Assembly: GCA_000697475.1 (NCBI GenBank)
Contig: JNEU01000826.1
Coordinates: forward strand, 248,001 to 312,000
DNA: 64,000 bases
Direction of reading: 5' to 3'
Source: Lichtheimia corymbifera B2541
Lineage: Eukaryota > Mucoromycota > Mucoromycetes > Mucorales > Lichtheimiaceae
This document shows, one piece after another, positions 28,710-41,402 of this stretch. The notes beneath the pieces were generated by a model that saw only the letters and a program-made list of their open reading frames with translations, searched no databases and had not been told where the DNA came from. Positions within the stretch are counted from its first letter, which is position 1. The number at the start of each line of letters is the position of its first letter. Position numbers and translations under genes: made by a program.

Positions 28710-29370
28710 TTATCTTGTAAGAATCACCCTGAGTGGACCTGGAGAGTATTTGAAATTGTCGGCATATTCTTTTTTGACAAACTTTTTGGCAACAGGTTCA
28801 TGCACGTAATAGTCCCATCCTATTCCCTTTCTTTTCAGTCATCCTTGTTCTCTTTGCGCACAATAAAGACAATTACCTTGCCTCTCAGCAAAGGTGATCG
28901 CTGCCTCTTTAGAGTCAAATGTCATTTGGAGACCTTGCTGATAATCAGCACTAGGTTTACAGTGTCAGAATTTCATGCATGATGCCCCCTTTTTTGCATT
29001 ATTACCTGGATGCCCAGCCAATCAATGGATTTTCATATCGCTCTGCATCAGGTATAATATCGAAATCAATGCTCCAGTGCCGTGTACCATGGACGCCTTG
29101 TTGTGTAGCAGCTTTGCATGGTGAAAATATACGTACAGAACGCTCCGTGGTGAGCTCCTCTATATACAAGGGTATTCCATTTTAGGATATTCAATCCAAT
29201 AGCATGACGTTTTGTGTGTTGTTACCGGGAGCACCAGACGCTGATTCTACAGACGTGGGACGATGCTCAACTTGAGGTCGGGTGACTTGTGTAGTTGTCC
29301 ATCGATGCGTTATTAAATTTGCTTGAATAGCTGGTCTGAAAATGCTGTTGATGGTACGTGGTATGAACAT
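28710..29370 (-). CDS. NDUFS4: NADH:ubiquinone oxidoreductase 18/21-kDa subunit (complex I, NDUFS4)
   Basis: Four exons (29226-29370, 29006-29159, 28877-28950, 28710-28819), 160 aa, phases consistent. An accessory matrix-arm subunit of mitochondrial complex I. The start MFIPRTINSIFRPAIQANLI is an amphipathic, Arg-containing presequence. The conserved core reads RSVRIFSPCKAATQQGVHGT, HWSIDFD, YENPLIGWASSADY, and FDSKEAAITFAERQGWDYYV, matching the NDUFS4 family; the C-terminal basic tail is shortened and ends GPLRVILTR. Several exons are too short to appear as long open frames. The gene meets Lon tail to tail and is followed upstream by COX6 on the same strand. Confidence 0.93.
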
Positions 29371-29885
29371 GATGCAAATGACGAGAGCATTGAATTCGGG
29401 GGTTTTTATATCATGCTGGGTAAAGCCAGGTGGTAGTGCTGTTGTCTTTTTATCCTTCCAGCCAATGTAATGCTTCAAAATTTGGAAACTCAACCCATTG
29501 CCATTAGAGTCTTTTTCTTTGGATGACGTTTTTACATTGTAAACAATGCATAATCGAAAACCACAATTAACGATGATCTAAGCATGACCCTGTATTTACC
29601 GGGGTTTTGATGTACTGCAACTTTCAATCCAACACTCTCCATTGCCCACCATATTCATATCCCATTACCCATCTCCTGTCACCCAGCATTGCCATGATGA
29701 TGATGATGTTATCAAGATAGCTTTGTCTCACATTTCATAACTCCCAACTCCGCTATCGTACGGTTTTTGTTGTTTGATTATGACGAAAAACAAAGAACAT
29801 TCATTGTGAACGGTGGGATAGGAGGGTGCAATATATCTTGTTTAATCGAGTTGAATAAATACATGGTGTATGTCTGATGCGGCAT
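29371..29885. other. intergenic region between COX6 and NDUFS4
   Basis: About 515 bp holding the presumptive NDUFS4 promoter and COX6 3' end. No further gene is seen. Confidence 0.5.
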
Positions 29886-30381
29886 TTACAGGTTCAATTC
29901 CTCCTTGGTCTGGATACCGAGTTCTTCACGGACAGGTGCCAATTCATCAAGGTACTGCTTGTATTGACCCTCGTTTTCAACCTTTTCCTTGACACCTTCG
30001 AAGATGCGGACGGCGGTGGCGTAATCGTTGACACGACGAGAAGCACGCAAAGCTGACTCGATCACAGAGGGAGCAGGGACCAAATCATAGGCGAAGCAGT
30101 TGTTAAGACCACGTTGCAACTCAAAGAGATCATCGACACCATCAAAGAACTTGACGTAGCGTTCAGTGAAGGATTCAAAGCTCTCGTCTTCGTGACCAGC
30201 CGAATAGAAACGACGAGCGGCTACATATATAATGAGGATAGGATCGTCAATCACGCGTGTTGGTTGTCATTGGCAACGCATTAGATAGTTTACCCAAAGG
30301 AGCAGCAGCAGCACGGATAGCAGGAGTAGCACGAATAGCGGTCGAGCGAGCGACAACACCAGTGAGAGCAGCACGGAGCAT
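29886..30381 (-). CDS. COX6: cytochrome c oxidase subunit 6 (mammalian Va)
   Basis: Two exons (30255-30381 and 29886-30220), 153 aa. Matrix-side subunit of complex IV. The N-terminal 45 residues are an Ala/Arg-rich presequence (MLRAALTGVVARSTAIRATP). The mature part matches the family: ESFTERYVKFFDGVDDLFEL, RGLNNCFAYDLVPAPSVIES, RRVNDYATAVRIFEGVKEK, ending LGIQTKEELNL. The donor is a slightly unusual GTGATT, but the junction keeps phase and restores the expected presequence end (ARRFYSAG). Confidence 0.95.
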
Positions 30382-30462
30382 ATTGTTGTATAGTATTGTG
30401 TGTATGGAGAAAGAGGGCTGCCAACAAAACACCAACCCAACTGATTTATTTCGTGACCGGGC

Positions 30463-30474
30463 CCAATCACCAAT
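30463..30474. promoter_or_regulatory. paired CCAAT boxes upstream of COX6
   Basis: CCAAT at 30463-30467 and 30470-30474 lies about 85 bp upstream of the COX6 ATG. The second is overlapped by ATTGG and so is readable on both strands. In fungi CCAAT is bound by the HAP complex, which controls respiratory genes. Function here is inferred from position only. Confidence 0.35.
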
Positions 30475-30915
30475 TGGCTTGTGTTCCCATCCCATCCATT
30501 CACCACCAGGCCCTCTTCTTGATGGCTATACTATATATCACACCCTACTATGTCCTTCTTCATAGATAGTCAGTCACTATTAAACCCCATGATGGAATAT
30601 ATATGTCTTATTCGATGGCATAGAATGCTGCATGTTCATTATAATGGTATATGTCCATATCCATACAATATAGCATGTCGTGTTGACTTATACTATTAAA
30701 TCGATTCCAATGCATAGAGATGTCATTTTTATCTAGTATCATCACACATGCTTTATTCAATATTATCATAATGATCTATAAGGTGTGGATGGTCTTGCTG
30801 GGTGGGGATATCTGGTGACTGTCGGAGACGACAAAGAAAAGAAAAATGGTTCAAGAGTCTCAGCTACTACTGCAACTTGTTTTGTGCCGTGTGTGCGTGT
30901 GTGTAGACTCCCCCG

Positions 30916-31536
30916 ATGCAGCAATCCAGCAACAAGAACATTCTCCTCTCGGATCTCTTCCGTATCAAGGATATCGATCCCAATGGCAAGCGTTTCGATC
31001 GCGGTATGTTGTCTATTTAGAGTGTTGTGCGATTGGATCGATTGGTTGACAAGTGTATACATTTGCTAGTATCACGTTTGGTGGGCAAATCGGAAACGTA
31101 CGAGATGACGGTGTTGTTGGACTACAATTCTGAAATCTACCCGCTTGAAATCAACGAAAAGGTGTCGATTGTGCTTGCATCGTCCTTATCACTCGAAGCC
31201 AAAAGTGAAGCTGGCAACGCTGATGGCAACGAAGCACGTGAGAGCTGGCGTGAACGTGCACCTGGAGAGCATGATTTGAGCGATGAATATGAATACGTCA
31301 TGTTTGGCAAGGTATATCGGTACGAAGATTCCAATCCTGGTGTCGATGAGGTCGGCAAGAGCGTGTAAGTATTGATTACGTGATTGGGAATGGATATATG
31401 ATTTACGTGATGGTGTCATTTACATAGTGCTGTATACATTTCTTTTGGTGGTTTGCTGATGTGCCTGGATGGTGATTGCCGACATTTGGAACCTCTCACT
31501 GTGGGTGAACATGTGTATCTCTTGATGCGAAAATAG
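30916..31536 (+). CDS. RPB8: DNA-directed RNA polymerases I, II and III subunit RPABC3
   Basis: Three exons (30916-31003, 31070-31364, 31428-31536), 163 aa. A shared small subunit of all three nuclear RNA polymerases (OB-fold). Recognised by LLSDLFRIKDIDPNGKRFDR, VLLDYNSEIYPLEINEKVSI, ASSLSLE, DEYEYVMFGKVYRYED, VYISFGGLLMCLDGD, and the C-terminus HVYLLMRK. The loop between the two halves (AKSEAGNADGNEARESWRER) corresponds to the variable loop of yeast Rpb8. I chose the ATG at 30916 because it gives the short N-terminus normal for Rpb8. Confidence 0.93.
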
Positions 31537-31846
31537 ACATCTCTTCCTTTTTGTTTCTTCTCTTCATCCCTATTATATTCATATCGCTCTCTTATTTACC
31601 ATGTCAATCACGCATAAAAGCCTTCAAATCATCTTGTACATAACCTTTGACTCAGACAAGTAAATGTGTATAGATAGGGTTCCTACCTTTGTATCCTTGG
31701 AGATGGGGTTGTTGGGTTGTTGTTGTCGTTGTTGTCAAGGTGTGAATAAAACACGAGCACTGGAAAAAAGCATGACTAAGTCAGAATGACATCCTTGATA
31801 TAGTTTTGCATGACCGAATTTCCCACTTTGTACTTCTCTTTCCCAT

Positions 31847-33093
31847 ATGACTTCCAACACTGCAAACGATCGTGTCGCCCAAATCGCTGCCCATCTCGAA
31901 GCCGTGGGTTCTTCAATGAAAGACCAGGTCTGCATTGTCACTGGTGCTGGTTCACTCTATGGCATTGGGTAAGGACACATACACACACACACTGTATTCT
32001 TGACACCCTGTTTTGACTCGAAGCTTATCTTGTTAGTCGTGCAACCGTTTATGCTTTGGCTAAGCGTGGACCCAAGGTTATCTATGCTACCGATTTGACT
32101 TTGGAGAGCTTGGAAGGATTGACCAAGGATGTCGAGAGCAAATATCCTGAAGTACAATGTATCTGTCGTGCTGTCAATGCAGCCAAGACCGAGAGTGTCA
32201 CTGCCATCATTGATGAAGCCGTCAACACCTTTGGCCGATTGGATGTCTTTTTCGCTAATGCTGGTGTTGCAACCGGTGATCCCCTTCTTTCCGAGGATGA
32301 AGAATCATTTATGCGTATGATGAGCATCAATGCCTTGAGGTAAGATCTATGGGCAGAAACAACAACAGCATTCAAACCAACCTCTATGATGACATAGCGC
32401 ATTCTTGGCTTGTCGTTACGCTGGACCTGCTATGAAACTCACTGGAAAGGGTGGCAAGGAGAGATCAGGTGGCTCTATCATTTGCACTGCTTCAGGTAAG
32501 AAAGTAGGATTCGTAATATATACCTTGAGCTAACATACGTTATATGTAGTGGCTGGTATTCGTTCCGGTGCTGGTTCACCTGAATACTCGGCTTCCAAGG
32601 CTGCGTAAGTGCATATATTTTCCAACTACGAATCTGCTAGCTTGGATTAACATCTCTATCAAAAACAGAGTTATCAACCTTTGTCAAACATCCGCATTCC
32701 AATATGCAGGCACTGATATCCGTGTAAATGCCATTTGCCCTGTAAGTATACGGATCCTTTAAAAGCGATTGTCAAGCTAAACTTGGTATTGTTAGGGCTT
32801 GATTGAAACCGGTATGACCAAGGGTACCTTTGATTATGCACGAGCTCGCGGCTCTGCTCACAAGATTGGCCAATTGACCCCTCCCCGCCGTTATGGTCTT
32901 CCTTTCGAGGTAATATGGAGCCAAGTGGATGTGAAATAGAGTAGTTTTACTTATCAAAGTTGCGGATTTTTAGATTGCCAATGTGGTGGCATTCCTTGCC
33001 AGTGAAGAGGCCTCCTACGTTAATGGTCAGGCTATTGCTGTCGATGGCGGTTTGTCTGCTAGTCATCCTATCGTCCCTGGAAAATTCCACTAG
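31847..33093 (+). CDS. short-chain dehydrogenase/reductase
   Basis: Seven exons (31847-31968, 32037-32339, 32398-32495, 32550-32604, 32669-32741, 32796-32909, 32974-33093), 294 aa. Classical SDR: the cofactor motif [11 protein letters not shown] spans the first junction, DLT follows strand 2, FFANAG is the NNAG-type motif, SIICTASVAG supplies the catalytic serine, and YSASKAA the Tyr-x3-Lys pair across an intron. The C-terminus [17 protein letters not shown] is typical. An acidic residue after strand 2 (ATDLTLESL) suggests NAD(H) rather than NADP(H). The substrate cannot be deduced. No targeting signal is obvious; the C-terminus is GKFH. Confidence 0.92.
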
Positions 33094-33381
33094 ATATCGC
33101 CATATGTGTAGATATACCTTTTGATTGACTTAATATACGTTTTGATTGGAACCATTGATATATGTTGTTCACGCTATTATTGTAACCGAGAACTTGTTCC
33201 ATTGCTTTGTGCTCCAAGAGTTATAAAACACTTCCATCCATTTTCCCATCCTGCCTTTCGCCTCATTGCTAACATCATTTGTGATATGACAATCCATTCC
33301 AATAACTTATTATGAAGCAATACAGAATATATTTACAATTTGCCAAGTATCAGCTATCAAGTCTTTTGAGTGGTTTATTCT

Positions 33382-35184
33382 TTAGCGGTACTCCGGTTGG
33401 CCTAAAGAAACGATGTGTCAGCAAAAAAGTCTAGGAATACAAGGACATGATAAAAAGAGAGCTTACCAGGCATAATGGGGAAACGATGGCCAGCACTCAA
33501 TGAGATTGTTCCTTGCTGAGGTGCCATTGCCATGACGGGAGGGCTGTGGTGGTTACTTGCTGCTTCGGCTGCGATATTCATCCTTGCCCTAAGAGCGCTC
33601 TTTCTTTGGGAATGCATACTGGAATCTGGTGTGCTACCTCTTGCATTTGTATCATTATCCATATCATGGTCAATTGAAAAAGCAACACCAGTGCGACATG
33701 TCTTTTGGGGTTCTCGATCCGGCAATACAATGCCTCTCCTTCCTCGTGCTTGTCGTCTCTTACGCCGTGCTTCACGCATTCGATCACGTTCAATCTTGTC
33801 AATTTCAGCGTCTGTCAGTTCCATGATGGCAGGTGTAAATCGATCGACGGCTTCGAGATCACGTGTGATGGTCTTTAATGATGGTAAGAAGCTGTGTCGT
33901 AAATCGTCGTCTAGGATAGCAGAGCCGTTGAATTCATAGCCAACTAGGATAAGCGACTTGATATAATTATGTGCTTGTTCACGGATTGAATGTGCAATAG
34001 CCGTTCTAATAATCCCATTTTACTATTAGGTATTGATAATTCAATGATAGGCAATGTAAGCATACCTAAACTCGCCACCTAATCCCAATTCTCGAGTCAT
34101 CTTGTCCGCAAAAGCTTCAGCATCATTGCGTTCGCATGCAATATCCCATTCGAATTGATCCAAAAGAGAGCGATTGCCAACTGTAATATCCAACTTGTGT
34201 ATAACGTCAGTAGCTGATCATAGTCAATCGTATCATTGTTGGTCGACTTACTCTCATCAACATTCGCAATTCTGTGTTTTTCCGTTTCTTGGCCGATTGA
34301 GAGTCCTTTTCGTCGTCTTCTTCTTCCACATCAGCACCATCGCCTCCCATATCCGTGCTTCCTGCATGCAAATAATAATCTTGTAACTGATCCTGAATAG
34401 CCCTTGTGATAAGTGGAGCGAATGTACTGGGTGGTAGTCGCAAATCTTCACACATGACTTCAGCAAATTGCTCTGGTGTAATCAAGGTTTCTATAAAGGA
34501 GGATAACGATGAGCGAGGAGCATTCCATCTTTTAGTATCGATATAATACCATTAAGATTCCATGTAAAAGTGTCTCGTAGTTTGTAGCCATCGAGTTCTA
34601 TCTCCAAACGAATGGGCACAAGCATATCATCCTTTTCGCCTTGTTCTTCAAGTTGATCCAAACGACTATCATTGCTATGTAAGTTTTCCTATCTTTGACA
34701 AGCATTGAATGGATGGATGTGCTTACAAACGAAACTCATGTGATCTTCGTGGGCGTTTTCTGTGCCTGGGATATAGCACACGTGATTGCAATCCTGTAGG
34801 TGCGTTGCCGAGCTGATATCCAGGTCCAAAGACTGACATGGGACCCTGATGAGCACGTACTTGGCGATCCTTTTGCATCATCTCGATTTCACGTTTCTTC
34901 TCTTGAGCAAGTAGCAAATGTCGTTTATGTTGTGCATTAAAGGAATCTTGATAAGCCTGGTCACGATGCTGGTATCGTTCCAAATTCATCTTGTGTAGTG
35001 GGTTGTCAGCTACAATGGGCTCGATGCGTGGCATACTGGCAGTGGCGGATGGCGGTGCAGGTTGTGGTTGTGGTTGTGGAGGAAATGGTTGACGTCCTCG
35101 AGCAGCAGCAGCAGCAGCTTGGATCTTGTTGCGTTCATCCAGCATGGCTTGGGAGCCATCGTAGGGTTGATTCATCGCTTGCAT
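33382..35184 (-). CDS. SNF5: SWI/SNF chromatin-remodelling subunit SNF5 (INI1 family)
   Basis: Six exons (34727-35184, 34550-34674, 34252-34490, 34066-34193, 33467-34005, 33401-33382), 502 aa. Core subunit of SWI/SNF (or RSC, as Sfh1). The N-terminus is Gln/Pro/Ala-rich. Two SNF5 repeats: [20 protein letters not shown] with [20 protein letters not shown], then [18 protein letters not shown] with [18 protein letters not shown]. An acidic insert ([11 protein letters not shown]) and a basic KKRK separate them. A coiled, Arg-rich C-terminal segment ([18 protein letters not shown]) follows. SNF5 versus Sfh1 cannot be settled by eye. The last exon encodes only PGQPEYR and stop. Confidence 0.93.
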
Positions 35185-36188
35185 ACTAAAAAGTCGCTAA
35201 CGACGCGTCGTTCGTTGTATATATATAAAAAAAGGAGTGAGAAAAAAAGAGGTGTGTATTGCAGCTGCTGCAAGTGAATTCGCTACTGAGATTTTCATCA
35301 TCCACATCATAGCGTTGATAGTGGCAACAATTGATTGTGTCGAATGAAATACGTTGGGGTTGCCATGGACGGATTCCAGGAATTGTGCGTTTATTGCAAA
35401 TACATCACCCATCACTGGCTATGGCAATGGCAGAAAAAAATGAGCTTACACGACCTATTTATAGCTATACCAGATATGCTAATATAGTACAGAATCTTGC
35501 CCTTGATAGCTTTTACAGAGGATAGCTACTTTACTGATTGACATATGGATGCATGCATTGAAATAAAACTCGTTTGTTGTTGCAAATAAATGAGAGCCAC
35601 TCAAGCAAAGAACCAAGAACCCATGACTAGGAGTGCATACCATGGTTGTCATGACAACATGTCTATGTGTTTGATACGAGTCGAGCATCACGATAACAAA
35701 GGCTGAGCGCACATACGAAGACTGGCGATGATGGTTGAAAACCGCACGTTTGACATAACGGAAAAGCTATTTTGGCCCACCATTGGATGTCTCTCAATGC
35801 GACGTAATCATATTCATGACAACAGCTTTGCTTTTATGTGCATGGTGAGCTGCAACTTGGACCAGGTGATAAAACCACCTAAGCATGTTGGCTCATCCTT
35901 GGTGTACTCAGTATCGGACATGAAGTGGCCAAAAACAATTACCGAAATAGACACATACACAACACAATACGTGAAAGAGATCAGGAAGCAAAAAGATACG
36001 CTTTACAAGTGGTTATTATAGAGAGTGTGTTGGAAATTGACAGATGGATTGAAGTTGGGGGAAAAAAAGTACGGGAAAGGATTTTTGGGACATCAAGTCA
36101 TCATCGAATGCAGATAAACATGTGTATGTGTACGATATGTGTGTGAGTGGGTGTTGTTGCGTGGGCGTAATTATATCACGTCAACTCT
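35185..36188. other. intergenic region between SNF5 and PDA1
   Basis: 1 kb. The plus-strand open frame 35728-36021 has no recognisable content or splice context and lies in low-complexity sequence. It is treated as non-coding. Confidence 0.45.
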
Positions 36189-37925
36189 CTAGAAGTACTT
36201 GGTCTCACCAGGTTCACGACCACGGATGCTCTTGGGCTCGGAACCTTCAATGTAGACTAGAAAAAGAGGGATGGTGACGTTGGTCAATTGCATCCTTCAT
36301 AACCCTTCCTTTATATTAAAGTATACATACCTTGAGTGTAGAACTCCTTCATGTCAGGCTCAGGGGAAGCTTCAGCTTCCTTGACAGCTTGGTCAACGAT
36401 CTTGCGAGCTTCCTTGTCGATAGCCTTGAGTTGCTCTTCAGTGGCAACACCAAGATCAAGCAAGCGGGCCTTAAGACCTAAGGGGATGACATTAATTCAA
36501 CATGTACAAATGATATGGTGGTGATTGACAAACATACCTTGGATAGGATCAGCTGTGCTACGCATGTGCTGGATTTCTTCACGGGTTCTGTAGGTGGTGC
36601 CAGGGTCGGACATGGAGTGACCACCATATCGGTAAGTGGTAAGTTCCATCACAAGAGGACCCTTGCCAGAGGTGGTCCATTCCTTGGCCCATTGGCAAGC
36701 ACGGTAGACAGCAAGAACATCCATACCGTTGACACGGATACTAAAAAAAGTAAATAGCACAATAAGCCAACTATACCCCACATTGATTGTTTTCTCCAAA
36801 GTCAATCACAAAGAACACTTACCCAGGGATGTAGTCACCACGGGTGTGGTAAAGAGTGGAGGCAGAAGAACGGTTGGCAGAAGTACCCATACCATACTTG
36901 TTGTTCTCACAAACGAAGACTGGGTGAAACAAACAAAATGTCAGCCACATAGGTGTCTAATTAATCACACACACCACACGCCAACAACTTACCACAGGGG
37001 AGATCCCAGAGCTTGGCCATGTTGAAAGCTTCAAAGACTTGGCCTTGGTTAGAAGCACCATCACCATAGAGGGCAAAAGTGACAGATTCATTGCCAAGGT
37101 ATTTTTGGGCAAAGGCCATACCGGCACCAAGGGGAACTTGAGCACCGACGATACCGTTACCACCAAAGAAAGAGGGAGCAAACATGTGCATAGAGCCACC
37201 CTTGCCCTTGGAGATACCATCTTTACGACCCATCAATTCGGCAAGAATGCTCTTGATAGAGCCACCACGAACGTAGGTGAAACCGTGGCAACGGTAAGCA
37301 GTGATGACTTGATCAGCGAGGGTGATGGCGGATTCCATACCAACGGAAACAGCTTCCTATACGATATTGGATTGAGTATTCATTGTCATTGTCATGGTGT
37401 GGTTGGTGGGGGAATCGGAAAGGAAAATTTTATCATGGATTCGCCCGCGTTTACCCGCAGTACGCCGGAAAGATAGCAAGGGGGAAGAATAACCACACAA
37501 ACACCACAAGAGAAAAAGAGAAAGTGGTCAATAGGCTTACCTGACCATTGCACAAGTGGCAGAAACCACGGATCTTCTTGGCCTTGTAAAGACCATCAGC
37601 AGCCATCTCCATACGACGCATGGTGGTCATCTTTGTGTACATGTCCATAAGTTGTTCCTTGGAGATCTCGACATCAAGGTTGGGGGCATCAGCCTTGAAC
37701 ATGTCAAAGGAAGACTCGGGAAGGGTGATAGTGAGCTTTTCAGAGGCATCAGTGGGTGCTGCCATCCACGAAGAAGCGGACGAGGAGAAGGCACGCTATG
37801 GAATAGATAGTGTCAGGTACATGATTTAGGATAGAGATTGTTGTTTATTGTCGTACCACAGGCAAGAAAGGCTTGGGAGCAGTGGTGGCGTTAGCCAAGA
37901 AGCGAGCAGCAGCTGTGCGAAGCAT
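36189..37925 (-). CDS. PDA1: pyruvate dehydrogenase E1 component, alpha subunit
   Basis: Seven exons (37857-37925, 37541-37795, 36993-37356, 36823-36919, 36538-36740, 36331-36477, 36189-36256), 400 aa. Matrix enzyme that decarboxylates pyruvate with thiamine diphosphate. Presequence [20 protein letters not shown] followed by [11 protein letters not shown]. Conserved blocks: [58 protein letters not shown], the thiamine motif [20 protein letters not shown], and [20 protein letters not shown] with the serine that E1 kinase phosphorylates. The length equals that of other fungal E1 alpha proteins. Confidence 0.97.
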
Positions 37926-38296
37926 GATGTTGGCAAAAGAAGATGAAAGGGGAAATGATGGGAAGACGAAGGGAAAAAAAATACATTCGGGTCTAGGGCG
38001 ACTGCTGTGAAAATTCGCTGCCCGCATCTCCCCAACAGTGTTTTTCTCGGAAGCTTTCGGATACTGGGTCAACGGGTATAGCATCGTTCTACGGCGAGTA
38101 TTTTCATTAAGATTATACTGGGGGAAAAAAAAGACACAAAGAAGACTATACAAAAAGACAAATGCTACTAACACATGGATAATATAAAAACATGGATGAT
38201 GGATGGTATACGGATATGCGTGAAGGGAAGTGCGTGTGTGTATATATAAATGTGCGTGTGTGTGTGTGTGCGTGCGTGTCAGAGTAATAAGAGATA
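37926..38296. repeat. intergenic spacer with a GT/TG microsatellite
   Basis: About 370 bp between PDA1 and the next gene. TG-dinucleotide and CGTG runs lie at about 38230-38280. Otherwise it holds only the PDA1 leader. Confidence 0.5.
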
Positions 38297-41200
38297 CTAG
38301 TGCTCAATATCTTGATACAACTTGTTCAAGGTCTCAATATCCTGCTCGAGATCCAATAACTCGTCGTCTTCATTGCGTTGGTCTAGCTCAGGCGAACTCA
38401 TTTGAGAGACATCGATAGGAGTTGGTAAATAGACTTCATCATTGTTGTCGTCGCCTTCTTGTTGCTCCCTTAATTTTTGTTCTTCTTCTTCGGTTATTAC
38501 TTGCGTCACAAAGACCAATGGCTCCACAGGTTCGTTGGCTGGCTTTTGCTTTTTGGCTCCAATTTTCTTGCCACGATGCTTGGACACAGGGCAGAGTAGA
38601 TCTTGAGCATCAAACTTCCCAACTTGGCGTGCACATGATGATACGTTCTTGTGCCATTCGGCGCCAATAGCATCCAATTCTTCCAACGGTTTACGCTGAC
38701 CCCATAAATCCAAAACTGGTAAATCACCAAATACAGGAAGGCGATTGTCAGGTAATTGACTTAGGATGGTATCACGTTGCATCAGTGGTACTAGGAATTC
38801 ATCCAAAGCGTTCACCCGTCCTTGACCCTTTTTGACGTGTGTGCCAAATTCCAGATGGTTGGTAGAAAACGATTCGAAAAGTTGAAAGTTGGGATACAAC
38901 ATCACGTAAGACCTCAAGTACACCAGCTCGATAAAGTATTTTTTCCATGACTTTTTCCATCGCTCGGATCGACTACCAGGCACAGTAATGTTGAGAAGTC
39001 GGTCTTGTTGAAGATCCTCCAATCGATTGGTCAAATAGCTATGGAACTCTCGCCAATGTTCAGGAAAGTATACAGCACCCCAACTGCAAGGGACTTGACT
39101 TAGATATGGGATATGTTGACCATAATCATCGCCGATAGCAGTATTGGGATCAAAGGGTCGTCTGCCTTCAGGTAGTAACTCCAAATGACGGGGTGAATAA
39201 AGGCTGATACCATACATTGAACGCGTGTTGTCCTGAGAGGTGGATCCACTGTATCGGTACTGCAAGATGCTATATTTGGCCCATGCATAAAACAATGGTG
39301 ATACTTCAATGTCGTCTTCGAGTAGCACAGCATAGTTGTCATCGTTCACAGGATACCAGGATTCAATGATGGCTGGCATAAGACCTCCCTTACGAATACG
39401 ATGTCGCACCGTTTTCGGACCATGATTCCAAGAAAATCCATTGACAAGCATTCTTGTAACACGATCAGCTGATTGTTCAAGATGAACTTTGAGATTGACA
39501 GTGTCACCCAGGTAATGTGATCGGCTGGCTGATTGTAGCAATCGCGATAACGAATGGGGGCGTCGATCAGTAATCACAATCAAATCCATTTGGATATCAT
39601 TCCAATCTAAAAATCAACCTTTTTGTTATTCCTCATTGCTTCATTCTCTCATCATATCCCATACTTACGCTGTAAAGCATCCGCTGATAGATCTGCAATC
39701 CATAATGCATGACGTATTTCTCCTGCAGGTAATGCGATGGTGGTAATGTTCTCAGCAGCGACTGTTGCATCCACAACGTGATATACAGGCTGATTTTGAC
39801 GAATATGGATCACCACTCGAGGTCGCAATGCTTGTGCCAATCTCCTAACACCCAGAGCGGTTGCCGATGCCACCGATGCCTCATCGCCTTGAGCCACTGC
39901 CAAATCATGTACCAATATCCTCTCTGCATTTTTGCATGCTGAAGCTGCCAATGCTTGCTTGAATGCGTCTCCCGACATACCACGGTTGGCACCCGTAACC
40001 ACCAAATGAACAGGGACGTTATAGCGGCATACAAGTGGATGTAAGGCAATAGCTTGTTCAGGCCCATCAGCCACCAACAACACGGATGCTTGATCTTGTT
40101 CAGCCATTAACGTGCGTTGACGCCAATCCAAGCTACTTGGGTTGCTCTTCAAATCCCATAACCTCTTCCAGGCACCATCCTTATCCTCAAAACCTTCAAT
40201 GATTGATTTGCACGAGACATTTTGCAATTGATATTCTGGATCAGCGTGGGATGGTAAAATGATGGATGGCAACGATACATGGTGCTGAAGGTTTCTGCTA
40301 ATGTAGTACGGCAATGGTGTCTCCAATAGATCCATGGCATTGTCAGTAGTCAAGAATGGCAGCCATTCACGTCGTAATAGCCATGCGCCTTGGATCATGT
40401 CGACAGGTTGAGTGACGTTGGGTAATAATGAAAAGGCTTCAGGAAGACATAGCACATCATCGTTTTGGTATTGCTGACCATTCAAGTTTGCTGGAAGAAG
40501 AACGCCATGAACACCCAGCAATGCATCTTTGTATTCGTTGGTATGCATAAGGTTGTGGATATGCTCGAGATATCGCTTCCCCGGCAATACCCCTTGATCA
40601 AGAACCCAAATCCAATCAGCTTGAAGGGTATGAACAACTTGTAACCAACTTGATTCACCAGCAGTCCCGGATTGGTAAGGTGGTGGATCGACAACAAGAA
40701 CTCGTATCGTCGGATTGGTATGTTTTTGAGCATGATATTCTGCACTCTGCTTGATAGATGATGGACAAACGAGCACGATCTCATCGATATGGCGAGTCTG
40801 CTCCAGCAATGCATTCAGTTGAGCAACGATGTGTGTTTCATCCGTTAATTGGATCACGGCTGTAATACTGATATTGTTGCCTTGTTGCTGCTGCTCCAGC
40901 TTAGGGAGGTCATCCAAAGCATGCCCCTGTGTTGTATATGCTTGCAACCCATGCAGAAAATCCTTGGTCTCCATATCCTTAACCCAGCCATCTATTGCGT
41001 AACAACCCATATTAAACCCAATATCCAAATCGTATTTAAAATGATCCAATACTTACCAGTATTCCAAGACTGGAACTTTGGCCATTCAGGCTCTTGATAA
41101 GGTGTTGTTGTGGTGGTATCAACCTTGGTGGTATCAGCTGGTGGTTGTGCTGTTTGGTTGTCAACGGCCGTGGATATATCATCAGGCTGTGTATTGTTGT

Positions 41201-41402
41201 TGGCATCCGTACTATGATAATAGAACATGGCTGTCCATAACAGTATCATTGTCGATACAAGTAAAAGTATAAGTTGACGCAAATGACGACGTCGTGGCAA
41301 GCATGCTGCTAATGAAGAAGACCATGTTGAGCGGGGAAGAGATTCAAGTGATGCGGAGGTCGGAGAGTGTGCACGCAAGGAAGTTGTTGGCTCTGCACCC
41401 AT
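38297..41402 (-). CDS. large membrane-anchored glycosyltransferase-like protein
   Basis: Three exons (41057-41402, 39669-40991, 38297-39606), 992 aa. The layout is of a type II membrane protein: a basic cytosolic start (CLPRRRHLRQ), one membrane helix (LILLLVSTMILLWTAMFYYH, about residues 45-65), then a Thr-rich stem. Two lumenal GT-A-like parts follow. The first has ISITAVIQLTDETHIVAQL, IDEIVLVC and a WVLDQG that takes the DxD place. The second has LIVITDRRPHSLSRLLQS, YAVLLEDDIEVSPLFYAW and a CSWGAVYFPEHW acceptor-side block. The EDD motif fits a nucleotide-sugar metal site. Similar long uncharacterised glycosyltransferase proteins occur in fungi and plants; donor and acceptor are unknown. 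The acidic C-terminal 80 residues are low-complexity. Confidence 0.82.

Noticed and set aside
35728..36021. 98-codon plus-strand ORF between SNF5 and PDA1
   Set aside because: No splice context, no recognisable protein and biased composition; likely chance.
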